Assembly (NCBI GenBank): GCA_963682055.1
Contig: OY821748.1
Coordinates: forward strand, 3,291,001-3,355,000
From: Primula veris
Lineage: Eukaryota; Streptophyta; Magnoliopsida; Ericales; Primulaceae
Direction: 5' to 3'
Length of the DNA stretch: 64,000 bases
Shown here: piece by piece, positions 37,312 through 49,970 of the stretch
How the letters are laid out: every line of letters starts with the position of its first letter
How positions within the stretch are numbered: the first letter of the stretch is position 1
Made by a program: the position numbers and the translations under genes
The notes under the pieces: generated by a model
What the model saw: only the letters and a program-made list of their open reading frames with translations
The model's database searches: none
Told to the model about the DNA's origin: nothing

Positions 37312-40300
37312 TACTTTCAGGAATAACCTGATTAGGTTCTTAATAGGATCACATAAAGTTACAAACCTAATTCTACATGCAGCAGAATCAATAACACTTT
37401 TCTTGACTGGAAAATTTAGAGAAACTGGATTAAGTTTGCCTCAACTTTAATTAAAGATAAAGAAAAGCTAAACTGGAAGTTGAAAGAAAAGACTCGGAAG
37501 TTGGGCTAGGAAGAATAGATTCCCCGGTTCCATCCTCAATGTCAGAAATATGTACATAAAAACATGATTAAAATGTTTGGATATTCTTATGCAGTTTTAT
37601 GAAATAAGCATAAAAAACAAGACAATACCTCAGGAAAAGACTTTGACAAAGAGAATCCCTTTTTATTGGTTTTCCCAGATGGGACCAAGTTTGTGTTAAT
37701 AGCCCCAGGCAAGGACGGGAAACGTGATCTGACCATCCCCAGTGTTTGTACCTGTAAAAGAATAAGAAAAATCAAAGAACTTACCCAAGAAGAAAACTCA
37801 TAAGAAATTTGCAATTATACTTAAAGTTTTAATGAAATTTTAAGTCCATACTTCTTGTTATTTTAATCTTCCACTCACAAATTTAAAATGAATATGAGGT
37901 AAGTGTTACAATATTTTGATTAGTGAAACTGATGAATAAGTTAGCATCTTTTGAAAATAAAAATTTACGAAAAGGGTTATTTATAAAGCATTTAGGTATC
38001 AGGAGATAAATTTCTGATAGTATTTTCATAGACTAAGAAAAAGTAGCAAACAAATGAAAAATGGCAGAAACTGGTTTTGGTGAGCCTTTCCCTTTCCCGT
38101 AAACAATCTTTTATGAAAACAGGAGACCAGTTTAGAACACCTGCTCTCATGTAAGAATAATACTAAAAACAATCTACAGTCTTTAGCCTAAAAAATTTCA
38201 AACTAATTCGCATATAGATAAATTATTTTCTTAATTTCCAAGCCCACTGTGACGGGATACTTCAACATTATCATGGAAGGAGCAAAGAAAAGACTTTAAT
38301 TCCAACCACAGTTCCAAGTACGGTTTTTTTAAAAAATATGATCAACATCTGCAACCTAAAAGAAACTTGAGCAACCAGTATAATCACCTCTCCCAAACGG
38401 TCAAAAGCTCCAATAACACCACCACAGAGAGTCGAGAAAACAGCATACCAAATCTGGGTGTCCATAAAATAAACCTGCATGCAATTTACTATCTAATTAG
38501 AAACTTCATCCTATAAATCTTAACTAATGAGCAGAATATAAAACAAATAGATGTTTTCATCTGATAATCGCAACACTGACCAAGATTACAGGTGCCCAGA
38601 GTGAGATAATTGCTCCAAGGTTGTGGTCTGCAACGATTCAAATTTTCAGCTACAGGAGGAGCTTTACAGCGAAATAACAAAATGTTAAAACTAAGAGCAG
38701 GTGAATACCATCTGGAAAAGGTTGATGCCAAGTGTAGTGCATTCGGTGAATACGCATTATTTCTTTTGTTGGCTTCATCAGAGGCTTTATCTGGACAATT
38801 TTATAAATATACAATACTATATCAATTTGACTACCCTGATACAGAGTACAAACAGGATTACCGTAAACATGAGATAGTCACCTGGATGAAATAGCTGAAC
38901 GCAAGTTTGGAAGACAAAAGTAGTATCCAAAACATAGTGTACCTGGAATTGGAGAATCAAGTCAGATTAATTTGATGCCAACCAAGCAATTAAAAGTCAT
39001 CGCCAACAAAGCAGTCCAAGATTAAAATAAATAAATAAAATCCTAGCCAAACTCACTTGATCAGGGCAAACTGGCTTTCATGTATTCCCCTCCCGACAAA
39101 TATGGTGGGCTACAAAAAGTCAAACAAAAAAAATGCGAGAAGCCTCAATATTATAGCTGGAAGATAAGAATAGTAAACAAACACAGAGTTGATATTTATG
39201 TTATAGATATGTTCAAGCTTTCAAGGGTGTTCATATGGTTACTTAACCAGATATGCACTAGCTCGAAGTTCCACATTACAGTCACTAAAACGGTTATCCC
39301 TTCCTTCTCTGTTTACTTTTCAAAAGTAATGGAATAAAGTTGAAAGGTAGTATCAATTACTGCTCCAGTAACTAGTTCCTAGAACATGTATGGTCCACAA
39401 CCCTAATATTAAAATAACGCCACCAAATTGGAAAAAAAAATCCCAAACCACACTTTTGTGGGTGTAAGACAGCGAGTGGGGAGATCGAAGCACTTATCCA
39501 GTTATCCCCACCTAAATTCTGGACCTGAACACTTTTTTCTACTGATTATCTTTTATTCTTCAAATAACTAATGAAAGACCAATCATGTACACTTTACAAT
39601 GTTTATTCTTAATTTTTTAAAATTAATTGAAGATAAGAAGTATGTGATCTCTTGGTTATTGCCAATTGCACAATGAAAGTTTCTAAGTAGCAAAGACCAA
39701 AAGTACTTCAGCTCCAATTCATTGTTAACTACAAAAACAGGTTTTGCAGGGGGGAAATGTAGTGCAACACCTCTGCTCGGGAAAAAAAACTGAACTTTTT
39801 TCTTCTCTGTAGAATAAAAGAACTGGCTAATATATACATCTGAAATTTTAATCAGTTCACTAAGCACAACTCAGAGCAGGGGTACCTGTGACCACCAGAG
39901 AAGAAACCTTATGATATGCCAATTGGAACTTTCAATGGAACGACGAAGTATTGGGAAAATGAATAATGCTGCTGCTAGTAAGTTTGGAAGAAAATATGTC
40001 ACTACAGCAATGATATACAATGACGGGAGGCCCCGAACTTTCTTAAGAATAGACACCAAATCTTTTAACTTGCCACGTCCCACTGGGAAACTCTCTACAT
40101 AGCATGCTGGGAGAATAACACTCCAAGCTAGAGTAACAACAATTTTGAGAACATTTCTCAGCACATCTGTGAATTTCCATCGATGATACCCAGGAAAGTT
40201 CAAAACAAAGTCCAAAATGCCTGTTTAATTTAAATTTAGATGAAATTCAGATACTAATAAAAGCTGTTGAATACCACGCTCTATTATTTTAGCATAATTT

Positions 40301-43300
40301 GGTTGTAGCTTTTAAGCTTAAATTTTTTGGTTGGTTGACCAGCTCAAGGCCTAAACTTTTCAGATTTTTCGGCTTAAATTAGAAGCTTTGAGCTATATAA
40401 AAATAATATTAACTAAAACAACCCATTTATTTACTTGTCATCTGCAACCAAACAAGCCCTATGACATCATTAGACATATGATAGCTACCAGGGAGAAGTT
40501 ATGTACTTTGAAGCAAGCGAAGAAAGGCTGCTGTTATAACAATACTTGCTAGGCCATGTAAGATATCCTTCCGGAAGATATCTAAGAGAGTAATATCTTT
40601 CCATCCAATAATAATCATTGCCTGCAATAACAATGAAAGGTAGTAATTGTGACAAGCACTAAGAAAGTGAAGAATTACCAATTGATGATCTCATTGGAAA
40701 TAATACCTGTAGCATTAGTATAAAAAATGTCCAGAGACGATCAAAGCTGCGGAAGATATGCCAAAACGAACGTGTCTCAACAAAATTTGATTTTCCAATG
40801 CTTTCAGCTTTTGTAGTAACATATAGCCTTCCCTGAAATAGCCAGCATCATTCAGTTTTACAAGAACGATCTATACAGTATTTATTTCTTAACCACAATA
40901 TCTGCATGAGTTAAGGTACCTGTTTCATGTCACGAGTTGACTTAAAAAATTCACCATCATCGTGCATCGGCCACCCTAACAAGAAGCAATCCGTGGACCT
41001 GAAGCACATGAAACAGGCATTTCTTATTTTGCCAGCACTAACTTCACTGATGAAAATGGCAATATACAACTGATGACATACCAAAAGTACTCATTCAGAT
41101 CATCATAATTGCACCAAGCTGCATGAGGAGCTTTTCCACCTTTGCTCTTCTTGGCTTCCTAGAGCATCATTAATATTATAGTTCTACTGGGTACACAAAT
41201 TTTCTAATCGCAGAACAACACGTACAAGTTTGCATAAACTAGAAACCATACCCTTTCGATAACTTGGTAAATGGGTGTAACAACTTTCCGCAAGAATGAT
41301 TCATCGTCTCCCCCATAAGAAGGCTTTATATTCTCTCCGGTTACAATGCTAACATTTCCAGCCAACAAACCATGAAGTTCATATGCCATCTGGATATAAT
41401 ATCACGTAGATTTTGAACTCATGTTGCAGAGAATACATATTTTGCATAATAAAGTACTTGAAATAAATCTACTGACATTATGAAAGATGTACGCCAGACA
41501 CTCTGGCATAAAGCGCACATTAGCTGCTTCACCCCAAATAAGAAGATAAAGACCCATGTAGAGTATCTTCCTCTGTTGAACTTCTTGTAGTTCTCGAGGA
41601 AGCCTAGCAAGAAGTGAATTGAATCACACAAAAAAAGGTCAAGTCTGAATAAGAATTCAATAACAAGTGCATAAATGAGTGAAATTTCCATATACAAGTA
41701 GATGCAGATTGTCTCTTACTGTAAACTGTGTTTTCTACCCAAGAACTTGCACCAAGTTTTGTAGTTTTTGAAGAGTTTGTTCTTGATAGCATCAATAGCT
41801 CGGTCATCAATCTGGTTATGAAAAAAATGGGCATTAAGTTGGTAATATTTAGAAAGAAAACATGTTATACTGGTCTTAATTTATACTCCGTAAGTGCATG
41901 TGGCTTTACAAGAAGAAAAACATTCCAAATGAGGAACAAATCAGAGAATATCCATTAAACAAGCTTTTATTCAAGGAACAACAACAGAAATGAACCAATG
42001 AGCTTGAAATGACACACCCGACTGCAAGCTTCAAATACAACAGATAAATCTTAATCGCAGAAAATAAAAGATTTTTTTTGTATAAATCTTATCTAAGTAT
42101 TATTGGAATTGGGGACCTGGCCACAACATACGGGTCGCGAGAGAGCTAAAACTTTTGAAAGAAAACTTAAGTAATCCGAAAAAATATCATCCCCAAATAT
42201 ATAAAGAAGCAAGAATACTTTCTTCAAAAAACATTTATCCTTGTCTTTATTGGGTAGCACCATAATACACAACTTCTTGAAATTGTAAAATATATATGAA
42301 TCATAATCACTTGCCTTATTTAGAGGTTCACGCTTGCGACTAAGTCTAGTGTGAACATTGGCAAGAAGCAAAATGAGATGCTCTCTCTGGTTTCTGCAAT
42401 TGTCTCTCTGCACAGGAACAGAAATCACTATTATAGTTAAGTTGGATTATGAGCTAAAGATGACCAAACGCATAAAATAATAAGTCAAACTTTTGAACCC
42501 ACTAGGAATAGCCCAGTGGACTAGAACCCGCTAGGAATAGTTTAGGTACAGGGTTCGAGTCTTGTTAAAGGGGGTAGGTGTGAAATCTCTTAATCATCTT
42601 TAATAAGATTTAAAAAAAAAAAGTCCAACTTTTGTGTTTAAGTTGTAACAGATACCTGAAATCCAAACATGGCCCTAAGCCAATCAAGGAGGTCCAACTC
42701 TCCTGCACTTTGTTTCTGCTGTTCAAATGCAGATGGCCAGCTCAAACCATTCGTATTTCGCAATGCTTCCACAGCAGCCTTGACCTAGTAAAAATGCAAA
42801 ACAAATTTTGCATTGATATTTATATGCATAATTGCATAAATATATTACAAACATTATATGGAGTGAAAGTATACCCCATCAAGCTGCATAATGGCTTGTG
42901 ATGCCCCAGCTGAATCCAGTGGAAGAATGTTATAAGCAACATATAAATCCTTTTTTAACTCAACATCTTTAGTTGCAGCAATAATCTGCTCACCCAGAAA
43001 AATATAAACAGCTTAGTTGGAAACCAATAAGCATGTGATTATATAATACTAATAATGCTATCTATCAGGATATGCAAAGGTCACTAACACACAAATGTTA
43101 TACATAAACGCTGATAGATGGGTATGAGAACAAGGGCAGGATCTGACCTCAGGAGCAAATTCTTCAACTTTTTGATTTTTGTTAACGGCGAAAAGGACTT
43201 CAGAAAGAACTCCAGCTGTCTGATAAGCATTTTGAAGATGGGCTCTATGGGAAAATAAGATGGAAAGTTTTGGATTAATCAGTTTCCATATATGTATGTT

Positions 43301-46300
43301 ACTATGTAAACCCTTAATTATGATATATCGAAGTATGATACCTATCTGCTTGATCTTCCTTTTTAGATGCATCGACGTAATGCTCATAATATTGTTGGTA
43401 AAAAGTCTGAATTTCTAATGCATCACTTTCCTCAACTCGAAATTCCAAACTCGGTACATCATCCTGAATCACCACATTAAAAACTCACTAGTCCAAATCA
43501 TAACTATCCCGATCAGTGAAAATGTCTTATACATGTACATACAAGTACATAGGAGAACAGTCAGGAGTGAAAATTTATTATAGTTTCTGCCTATAGCTAG
43601 CCCTTTAAAAAGAAATTCCTACGCTAAGCATATTCAACGAAACGGAGAAATGCTTTTATTATGTGTTGGAGGAATAACGGATGGGAGATCTACTAAAAAC
43701 AAACTCTCGTGGCCTCTCAAATATGTTGTCTCTTTTCTATCCTAACACTCAGTAATAATAATAAAAAGTCGAAACCTTAACAAAAGGAAATGATGTTTTC
43801 AGCCATTCCGCTCACGAATATCAAACATTCATAAAATGTCCATTGACCTTGAGACGGCTTCATGATGACCAAACCACTCTTAAAGGCTTGATTCAGTCTT
43901 ACCTTCCATTCTAAGGCTAGATTCAATATTAGTCCTAAATGTTTGGAAACTTATTAACATGCTTTGCCCCTTTTGTTGGAAAATAAAATTTTCAGCCTTT
44001 AAGTAATTTTTCTCACAGTATAACTCTTGAGTGTTCGAAATAGGAAACTGCTATCATAAGTAACTAAACCAGATTATATCACTTAAAAATGTTTCCATCG
44101 TAGAGACTAAAATAGTGAGTTTTTCAGAACTTGCAAACTATTACAACTTTTATTCAGTAAGAATATAAACCCAGTTTCGATTTTCTACAACAAATTCAAA
44201 ACTCTTCAGTTAAAATATTAACTTGACATTCGCAGTCATGAAAATATATAAGGTTGGGATTCTTACAAAACTTTTTTACAATAGTCTATCATTCTCATTT
44301 TCTATAAAACGAGTTATGTATATCATCAATAAACTAATGTAGAAAAGCAAAAAGTATGTTAGCTTGGTTTACTAGCTAAAAAATTTGTTAGGACGGGGCC
44401 ACAAATCGATAAAGCGCGATAGCCCAGTAGATAAATCGGCAAATGTGAAAGCTTCGTGTATACAAATGTAACTATGAGGATAAATCACCAATTCATGTAC
44501 TTCCTCCGTTCCACACTATAAATATATATAAGTACAATATACTATTTTGGTTTGTTTCACTTTATAAGTCCACTTTCCATAAGCAGGAAGTTTTGTTAGA
44601 TAATTTAACATATTTTCCGTCTTAACATTAACTCTGATACCAGAAAACGTGTGAAAAATTAATGGGCAAATTTGGAAAGCAGGTGTAAAAGTACTATAAT
44701 GATGACGTTTTCTTAAATTAGGGTGTTATCGTAGTGGACTTATAAATTGAAAGGAGGGGAGTATTACTTAAGATTATAAGCAGCAAACAGAATTAACAGA
44801 TGAAACAACAAGGACAGTTTAGTTTAAATAAGCGGCAAATACATTAGGGATTTTGGAAATTATTTTATTATTGTTTCACTTTATAAATCCACTTTACGTA
44901 AATAGAAAGTTTTGTTAGATAATTTAACACATTTGCCTTCCAAGTTCTAACATTAAATTTAATAATAGAAAACGTGTAAAAAAAATGGCATAATTTGGAA
45001 AGTAAGTGTAAAAGTAGTATAATTATGGCATTTTCTTAAAACAGGGTGTTACCGTAGTGGACTTATAAATTACCGTAGCGGACTTACAAACTGAAAGGGA
45101 GGGAGTATTACTTAAAATTATAAGCAGCAAACAAAAATAACAGATAAAACTACGAAGAACAATTTAGTTTAAATAACCGGCAAAGACATTGGGGATTTTG
45201 GAAATTATTTTATTATTGTTTCACTTTATAAGTCCACTTTACGCATTGTTAGATAATTTAACATATTTGCCCTACTAGCATTAACTTTAATAGAATATAT
45301 GTGAAAAAATAATGGGCAAATTTGGAAAGTAGGTGTAGGGTGTTACCATAGTGGAGTTATAAATTGAAAGGGAGGGAATATTACTTAAAATTTATAAGCA
45401 GCAAAAAGAAATAACAGATGAAACTAACAAGGACAATTAAGTTTAAATAACCGGCAAAGATATTGGGAATTTTTGTAAATTTTTATTAGTATTACCCTTT
45501 GCAATCGCTGGCTGAGAGCAGTCTTGAACTGAAGCACGCCACGGCCGCCGGAGCTAGGGTCTAACCTGTCCGCCTTCTCTAGTGCATACCACCGACCTAA
45601 TAAACATCATTTAACCCTTATTTACACTCTCAGCCCCATTAATATATACACTCTTGTTTTTCAATTCCATCATTCTAAAATATAGTAACACTCTCAGTCC
45701 CATTAATATATAGTCTTGTTTTTTATCTCCATCATTATCAAAAATCGTTACACTCTCAGTCCCATCAAAGATCCCATCAATATTAGGATTAACACTATCG
45801 TACAACATGTGCACTATAATTTAGGATGCGTCATCCATTAAAAACTCAACACATATTAATGAACCCAAAAATAATTACAATAAAATTAATTCATATACTC
45901 TTGTTTTTCATTTCCATCATTCTCACAAAAAATTAGGATACCTGTAATTTCGCAAATACGATTTGGTATACTTAAATGTCATAATTGTAAATTTTAAAAA
46001 TTAATCACATAGTTAACACGTTAAATTACATGGATAACTTTCAAATTTTTAAAATATTTAAAACACAAATTTATCATTAAAAAATACACTTCTCCAAATT
46101 CATTATAACTCGGGATAGAGGGAGAATATTAATTTGCTCCTGCAGAATACTTTCACCTATTTATACCTACTTTTTTTTTGTAATCAAGCTATTTATACCT
46201 ACTACTCAGCGAAGTAGCAGAACTATTTGACACATGACATGCTCTATTTATTGTAAAAATACGACCATAAACATTTTTTTAACAGTAAATTTAATTTTAC

Positions 46301-47402
46301 AATACACGAGGAAAACTATAACAATAAATTAATGTTTATTATACACATTACACAATTAGACCTATGCACCTTCACTACAACTTCAGTACTATTCACTCTC
46401 TATCGTATACTATTATATATTCTATCAAAAATGTTATGTATTATATAAAACAAACACAGGCTACTACTTATACAACAAAGCGATCGACTCAATCCAAACA
46501 TGCACATCTATTGTTTTTCACAATTCACTCTTAATGTAGGGAACAATTGGCAGCGAAATTCTACTATATACAGAAACGAGACCAGAGCAATTCTGTTCAT
46601 AATTATCCTTAATAAATTTAATGACATAAAAACAAAATAAAATAAAATAACTTTCAGAAAATATTTTGACAGATACAGGTATATAATTACTCTTAACTTT
46701 ATTTGTGAGACGGAGAATATTAAACTCGAAAACATTTTGCTGACGTGGTATTTGAAATAACACGATTCTCAAAAGATTCCAAATTAGCACGACACGTGTA
46801 TTTCAGCATATTTTTTTTTCTCCCGCCATCGTTTAGTTCACACTTTTTTCACAAAAAAATCATCCGATTATATTTAATCATTTAATTAAATTAGAGGTTG
46901 TTCGCACCTAATATTGTAATTTCCCTATTACACACGTAGTGATATGGATATTAATAATATTCTACTCTATACGTGAGACGGATAATCAATTTATAGAAAT
47001 AACTGGGAAATAGTAGTAAATATGACGTGGCATTTAAGATTTTCGCGCCATTCTTTAGTTCTTCTCCTCCATTTACAGAAAAACAAAAAAGCATCACCAA
47101 AGCAATTATATACATACATATATATGTATAGCTTAGAAATCAATTAAATGATTAAATCAATTATACATGCAGTATATATATATATATGTATGTATATATA
47201 GCTTACATAGATAAGCGACGCGAGGACGGTCGTATTGGATCTCGGCAGCAACCCGTAGGACAGAGCCGACGGAGTCTCCGAGCGACGCCGGAACCATTTC
47301 CGTGTCGAAAACCTCCATAGAGAGAGAGACTCTGGAGCTTCTAGATAACCGCCTCTTCATCTCCGGCGCCTCCGCCGGCGAACCTGTTTTCCGGCCAGTC
47401 AT
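29034..47402 (-). CDS. CALS5: Callose synthase 5 (glucan synthase-like 2), complete, 42 exons
   Basis: Makes beta-1,3-glucan (callose) from UDP-glucose at the plasma membrane; CalS5 serves the pollen mother cell wall, exine and pollen tube. All junctions are in frame, giving 1916 aa (Arabidopsis CalS5 is about 1923). Exons: 47402-47207, 45596-45496, 43463-43342, 43244-43148, 42985-42875, 42784-42656, 42407-42315, 41811-41720, 41603-41477, 41389-41252, 41158-41082, 40998-40920, 40832-40707, 40621-40507, 40220-39886, 39109-39057, 38942-38882, 38790-38709, 38627-38581, 38474-38388, 37751-37629, 36791-36697, 36585-36501, 36426-36266, 36152-36029, 35937-35843, 35715-35598, 35512-35361, 34806-34697, 34583-34458, 34372-34304, 34061-33872, 33758-33644, 33557-33438, 33355-33240, 33156-33073, 32222-32110, 32032-31803, 31155-30367, 29724-29674, 29570-29385, 29264-29034. 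Membrane helices cluster in exons 13-20 and 38-42, with the catalytic loop between. Marks: [60 protein letters not shown]. Exon 22 lacks a GT donor; exons 7 and 40 use GC. Confidence 0.95.
30222..30327. repeat. 32-bp perfect inverted repeat (hairpin) in callose synthase intron 39
   Basis: Arms 30222-30253 and 30296-30327 are exactly complementary over 32 bp (TTTCCCTAAACAGTCTTGTT and the following 12 bases), with a 42-base loop. It could be the remnant of a small foldback transposon or fold into a small-RNA-like hairpin. No target duplication was found. Confidence 0.9.
34908..35217. mobile_element. MITE with long terminal inverted repeats in callose synthase intron 29
   Basis: The left end GGGTAAAATGCAAATAACCC and the right end, inverted, GGGTAAAATGCAACAACCCC match for about 35 bp with few differences; the element is 310 bp and non-coding. 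Confidence 0.85.
36697..36791 (-). other. Callose synthase exon 22, followed by a GA instead of GT donor
   Basis: The exon must end at AATGACAG (36697) to stay in frame with exon 23 (N-D-R-E-M-D-L, matching the family). The intron then begins GAATGCATAC instead of the expected GTATGCATAC-like donor. A usable GT lies inside the exon (GAA/GTAATAG), but using it, or skipping the exon (95 bp), would shift the frame. Confidence 0.8.
37116..37271. mobile_element. Short palindromic MITE in callose synthase intron 21
   Basis: Ends GGGCCGGTTATATGAACAT and, inverted, GGGCCGGTTATATGAACAT; the element is about 156 bp and almost entirely self-complementary (further match GAATGGTCCAGAT / ATCTGGACCATTC). 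It sits in TATA-rich DNA and is followed by a (GT)n run at 37282-37309. Confidence 0.88.
40255..40475. mobile_element. Probable hAT-like MITE relic in callose synthase intron 14
   Basis: The stretch ends TGCAACCAAACAAGCCCT, the inverse of the common plant MITE end AGGGCTTGTTTGGTTGCA, and holds internal AGCTTTTAAGCTTAAA-type repeats. The left end is not clear. Related ends occur at about 57955 and 54805. Confidence 0.5.
42482..42634 (+). mobile_element. tRNA-derived SINE in callose synthase intron 6, with target duplication
   Basis: An A-box-like TAGCCCAGTGGACTA (near 42509) and a B-box GGTTCGAGTC (near 42553) are followed by a poly(A) run ending at 42620. The flanks AAGTCAAACTTTTG (42482-42495) and AAGTCCAACTTTTG (42621-42634) are a 14-bp target duplication with one mismatch. 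The A-box region is partly duplicated (CACTAGGAATAG / CGCTAGGAATAG). Confidence 0.88.
44500..45490. repeat. Tandem array of MITE-plus-intron units in callose synthase intron 2
   Basis: A Stowaway-like element (TACTTCCTCCGTTCCAC... inverted end TACTCCCCTCCTTTCAATT, 44500-44763) is followed by a linker beginning TTATAAGCAGCAAACAGAA (44769-44872). The linker recurs at 45115-45218 and 45389-45490, and shortened copies of the element body (TTTCACTTTATAAGTCCAC) start at about 44555, 44873 and 45219. The last linker abuts the donor of exon 2 at 45495, so the original unit is the start of the intron itself. Period about 320-350 bp, three copies. Confidence 0.85.
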
Positions 47403-48045
47403 TTCTGGAAAAAAAAACAGTCAATAAAGAAAATTAAAAAAAAAGCTTCACTAGCTAGGTCAGAAATAACAAAATCGGAGTGATTAATAGCGAAATAGTT
47501 GATGATTGTTGAGATCTTAGTATATACATATGTTTATATATGTATGTATAGGTGCTGGAGAAAATTCAGTTAATAACGATAGTCAATGATTTTATAAACA
47601 CAGTTTAATAAATAAATTTCAGGAATTTCTGAAAAACCGGAAAATGATGTGATTAAAAGCGAAATAGTTGAATATTGTTGAAATATTAGTATATACATCA
47701 TATATGTATATTGTATGTATAGTTGCTGGAGATGAAATTGTATGGAAATGAAGATAAAATACAATTAATAAAAAAAAACAAGAAATTATTGAATCAAAAT
47801 CGAAAAATAACGAAATTGAGGTGTGATCGGAGAAGATGATGTGATTGATAGCAAATCAGTGCTGAATATTGGCCTGTGTTTATACTACGTGTTACTGTGT
47901 GAGTGTATTTATATCATATATGTATATATTATATATATATATATATATATGTATGTAAAATGGAAATGAGGGAGATAATAGTTACTTACAGATGAAGATT
48001 ATAGAGAGAGAAATAGGAGAGGAGAAAATGGTGATATGGTGACTT

Positions 48046-48076
<31 letters not shown>

Positions 48077-48912
48077 GGTTAATTATGTGAGCTGAGTGTG
48101 TGTAATTTGCGTGTGATAGATATTTATATAGGCAGACGAGGAGTTTGTTATGAACCAGCCAGCACTCGTGACGTGGCATTATAGCACTATTTTTTTTAAG
48201 TTTTCAAGAACGTATTTCATCTTTTTCCCGCCCATCTTTTAGTTCCTTTTTTTTTCCAGGGGAAAAGCATCCGGTTATATTTAGTTACTTAGTGCATTTT
48301 TGCCATCAATTTTTATTTTTTTGTTAGCTTTGTTGGATTTTTGATTTTAAAAAGTAACATGTTTGCTATCACTTTTTTTTTAACTTTTAAAAATCTAAAT
48401 TTTAGAGGAATATAACTAGAAAAGTTAAAAGTAAAAAACTCACATTTTGGAGATTTTGGTAGTTTTATCACCACAATTTTAAGAGTTTAAATGAATATTG
48501 ATATTATCTCAACTAAAATTTTATTCATACACTTTACGTGTTATTTGCTCCTTTAAATATGATATTTTAAATTTTTATCAGAAAAATGTCTTATAAAATT
48601 ATTTTGATTGAAAAAGCAAAATGTAATTAGCTAATACCAAAAATAAATATGTTGAAAGTTATCTTTTTTAAGTTTTTACCAAACACTCATGTATATTTTG
48701 AAAATCAATTTTTTTTCCTACTCTTTTCTAAAAGTATATTTTTAACCGAAAAAAGTGATATGACCCTTAATTAAATTGGTGTTTCGGTAACAGAAATTTA
48801 TACAGTGATATGTATCTTTCGTAATATTCTACCCTATTTGTAAGACGGAGAATCAGTTTATAGAAAATAATTGAGAAATAAAACTGATGCGTGACATTCG
48901 AGATTTTGCGCC
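46741..48912. repeat. Repeated module with TGACGTGG and E2F-like motifs around the callose synthase 5' end
   Basis: Four related copies: TGACGTGG at 46741 with CTCCCGCC at about 46820; TGACGTGG at 47023 with TTTTCGCGCC at 47040; TGACGTGG at 48169 with TTTCCCGCC at 48224; and a decayed copy with TTTTGCGCC at 48904. Each is followed by TTTAGTT-like sequence, and three copies are associated with GTGAGACGGA(G/T)AATCA-type sequence (about 46705, 46973, 48842). Family identity of the repeat is unknown. Confidence 0.65.
47404..48180 (-). promoter_or_regulatory. Callose synthase promoter and spliced 5' UTR
   Basis: A TATA box TATATAAATA reads leftwards at 48130-48121. Transcription should begin near 48100-48090, followed by a (CT)n tract (GA run at 48047-48075 on the plus strand). 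A 5'-UTR exon ends at 47990 with donor GTAAGT, and the acceptor TTTTTTCCAG ends at 47405, two bases before the ATG at 47402. The first intron is therefore entirely in the 5' UTR (about 580 bp). Confidence 0.75.
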
Positions 48913-48930
48913 ATTTTGTATTGTTTTTTA

Positions 48931-49970
48931 AAAATAATTTTGTTCGACGACTACGATTGGTTTAGTTTGCTTTGGTTTCGATAATTATTTTGGTCACAAT
49001 TGAACCAAACCGATTGTTTTTTATGGTTTATGTTAGTGTTTACTCAAAAACCGAACCGGACTATGCAGCACCCATAATCGCGTTGGTTGGATTACGGTAT
49101 AAATTAGTAAATTAGTAATTTAATATTAATACTTATACATGTGTACATGTGTGCGATATAATAATTTAACGGAAAAAATCGTTAGTAAAAACTTAAAATG
49201 ATTTATTATATAGTGTAAATACCCCTAATATGAATAGACAGTTGATAAGGAAGTTGTGTCTTCTCTAAGTAAAAAAAATAGTTTTTTAAAAGACAAAACA
49301 AATTAAATGGGTTATTTACTTAAACAAACTTTAAGAATATCATATATAGCTAATTAAGACACAAACACTAACATAACACGAATAAACAGTTCATGACTTT
49401 TACTAATTTGATATCCATAAAACAATATTCATATTTACTTCCAGAAATAAACAAATACCAGCATATCCCGTCCACACGATGCGTGGTGTAACACGTGTTT
49501 GGTTTGATCTTGAATTTTTAATTATCAACCTATTCATAAGATTGGAATTAATTAATTCAAAAATGGGAATTAAATGTAAACTAATTTAAAACTTTAAAGG
49601 GATAAACAAACTTAAAAACGTAAATAACATTAAAATACAAAATAAATACCTGAGAAATAAGACTCATAAATTCCTACAAACCAAAGTGAAGAGAGAGAAT
49701 ACAGAGAGGAAAAAGAGAGAGAGACGGTTTTTTAACTGTGCATCAATTTTTTTTATTCCAACCGTGCATTAGTATTTAATTTATTTGTAATTTATATTAA
49801 TTAATTATTTGTTTCAACGCCTCATAGGTGTTCTGGACATAAACTAATAATATAGATATAATGCTCTACAGATCTGAGAACCATATAAAAGAAAATTGGT
49901 AAACAAAGGAACGAATTAAAAGTGAGCAAATTCAAAATTATCTTATCAAGAATCCATGATAAATCAATTA
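48931..49970. other. Intergenic DNA between callose synthase and the 376-aa gene
   Basis: AT-rich, with a palindromic stretch of AACCAAACCG/CGGTTTAG-type sequence near 48950-49065, possibly a MITE relic, and purine-rich GAGA DNA near 49690-49725. No gene seen. Confidence 0.5.
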
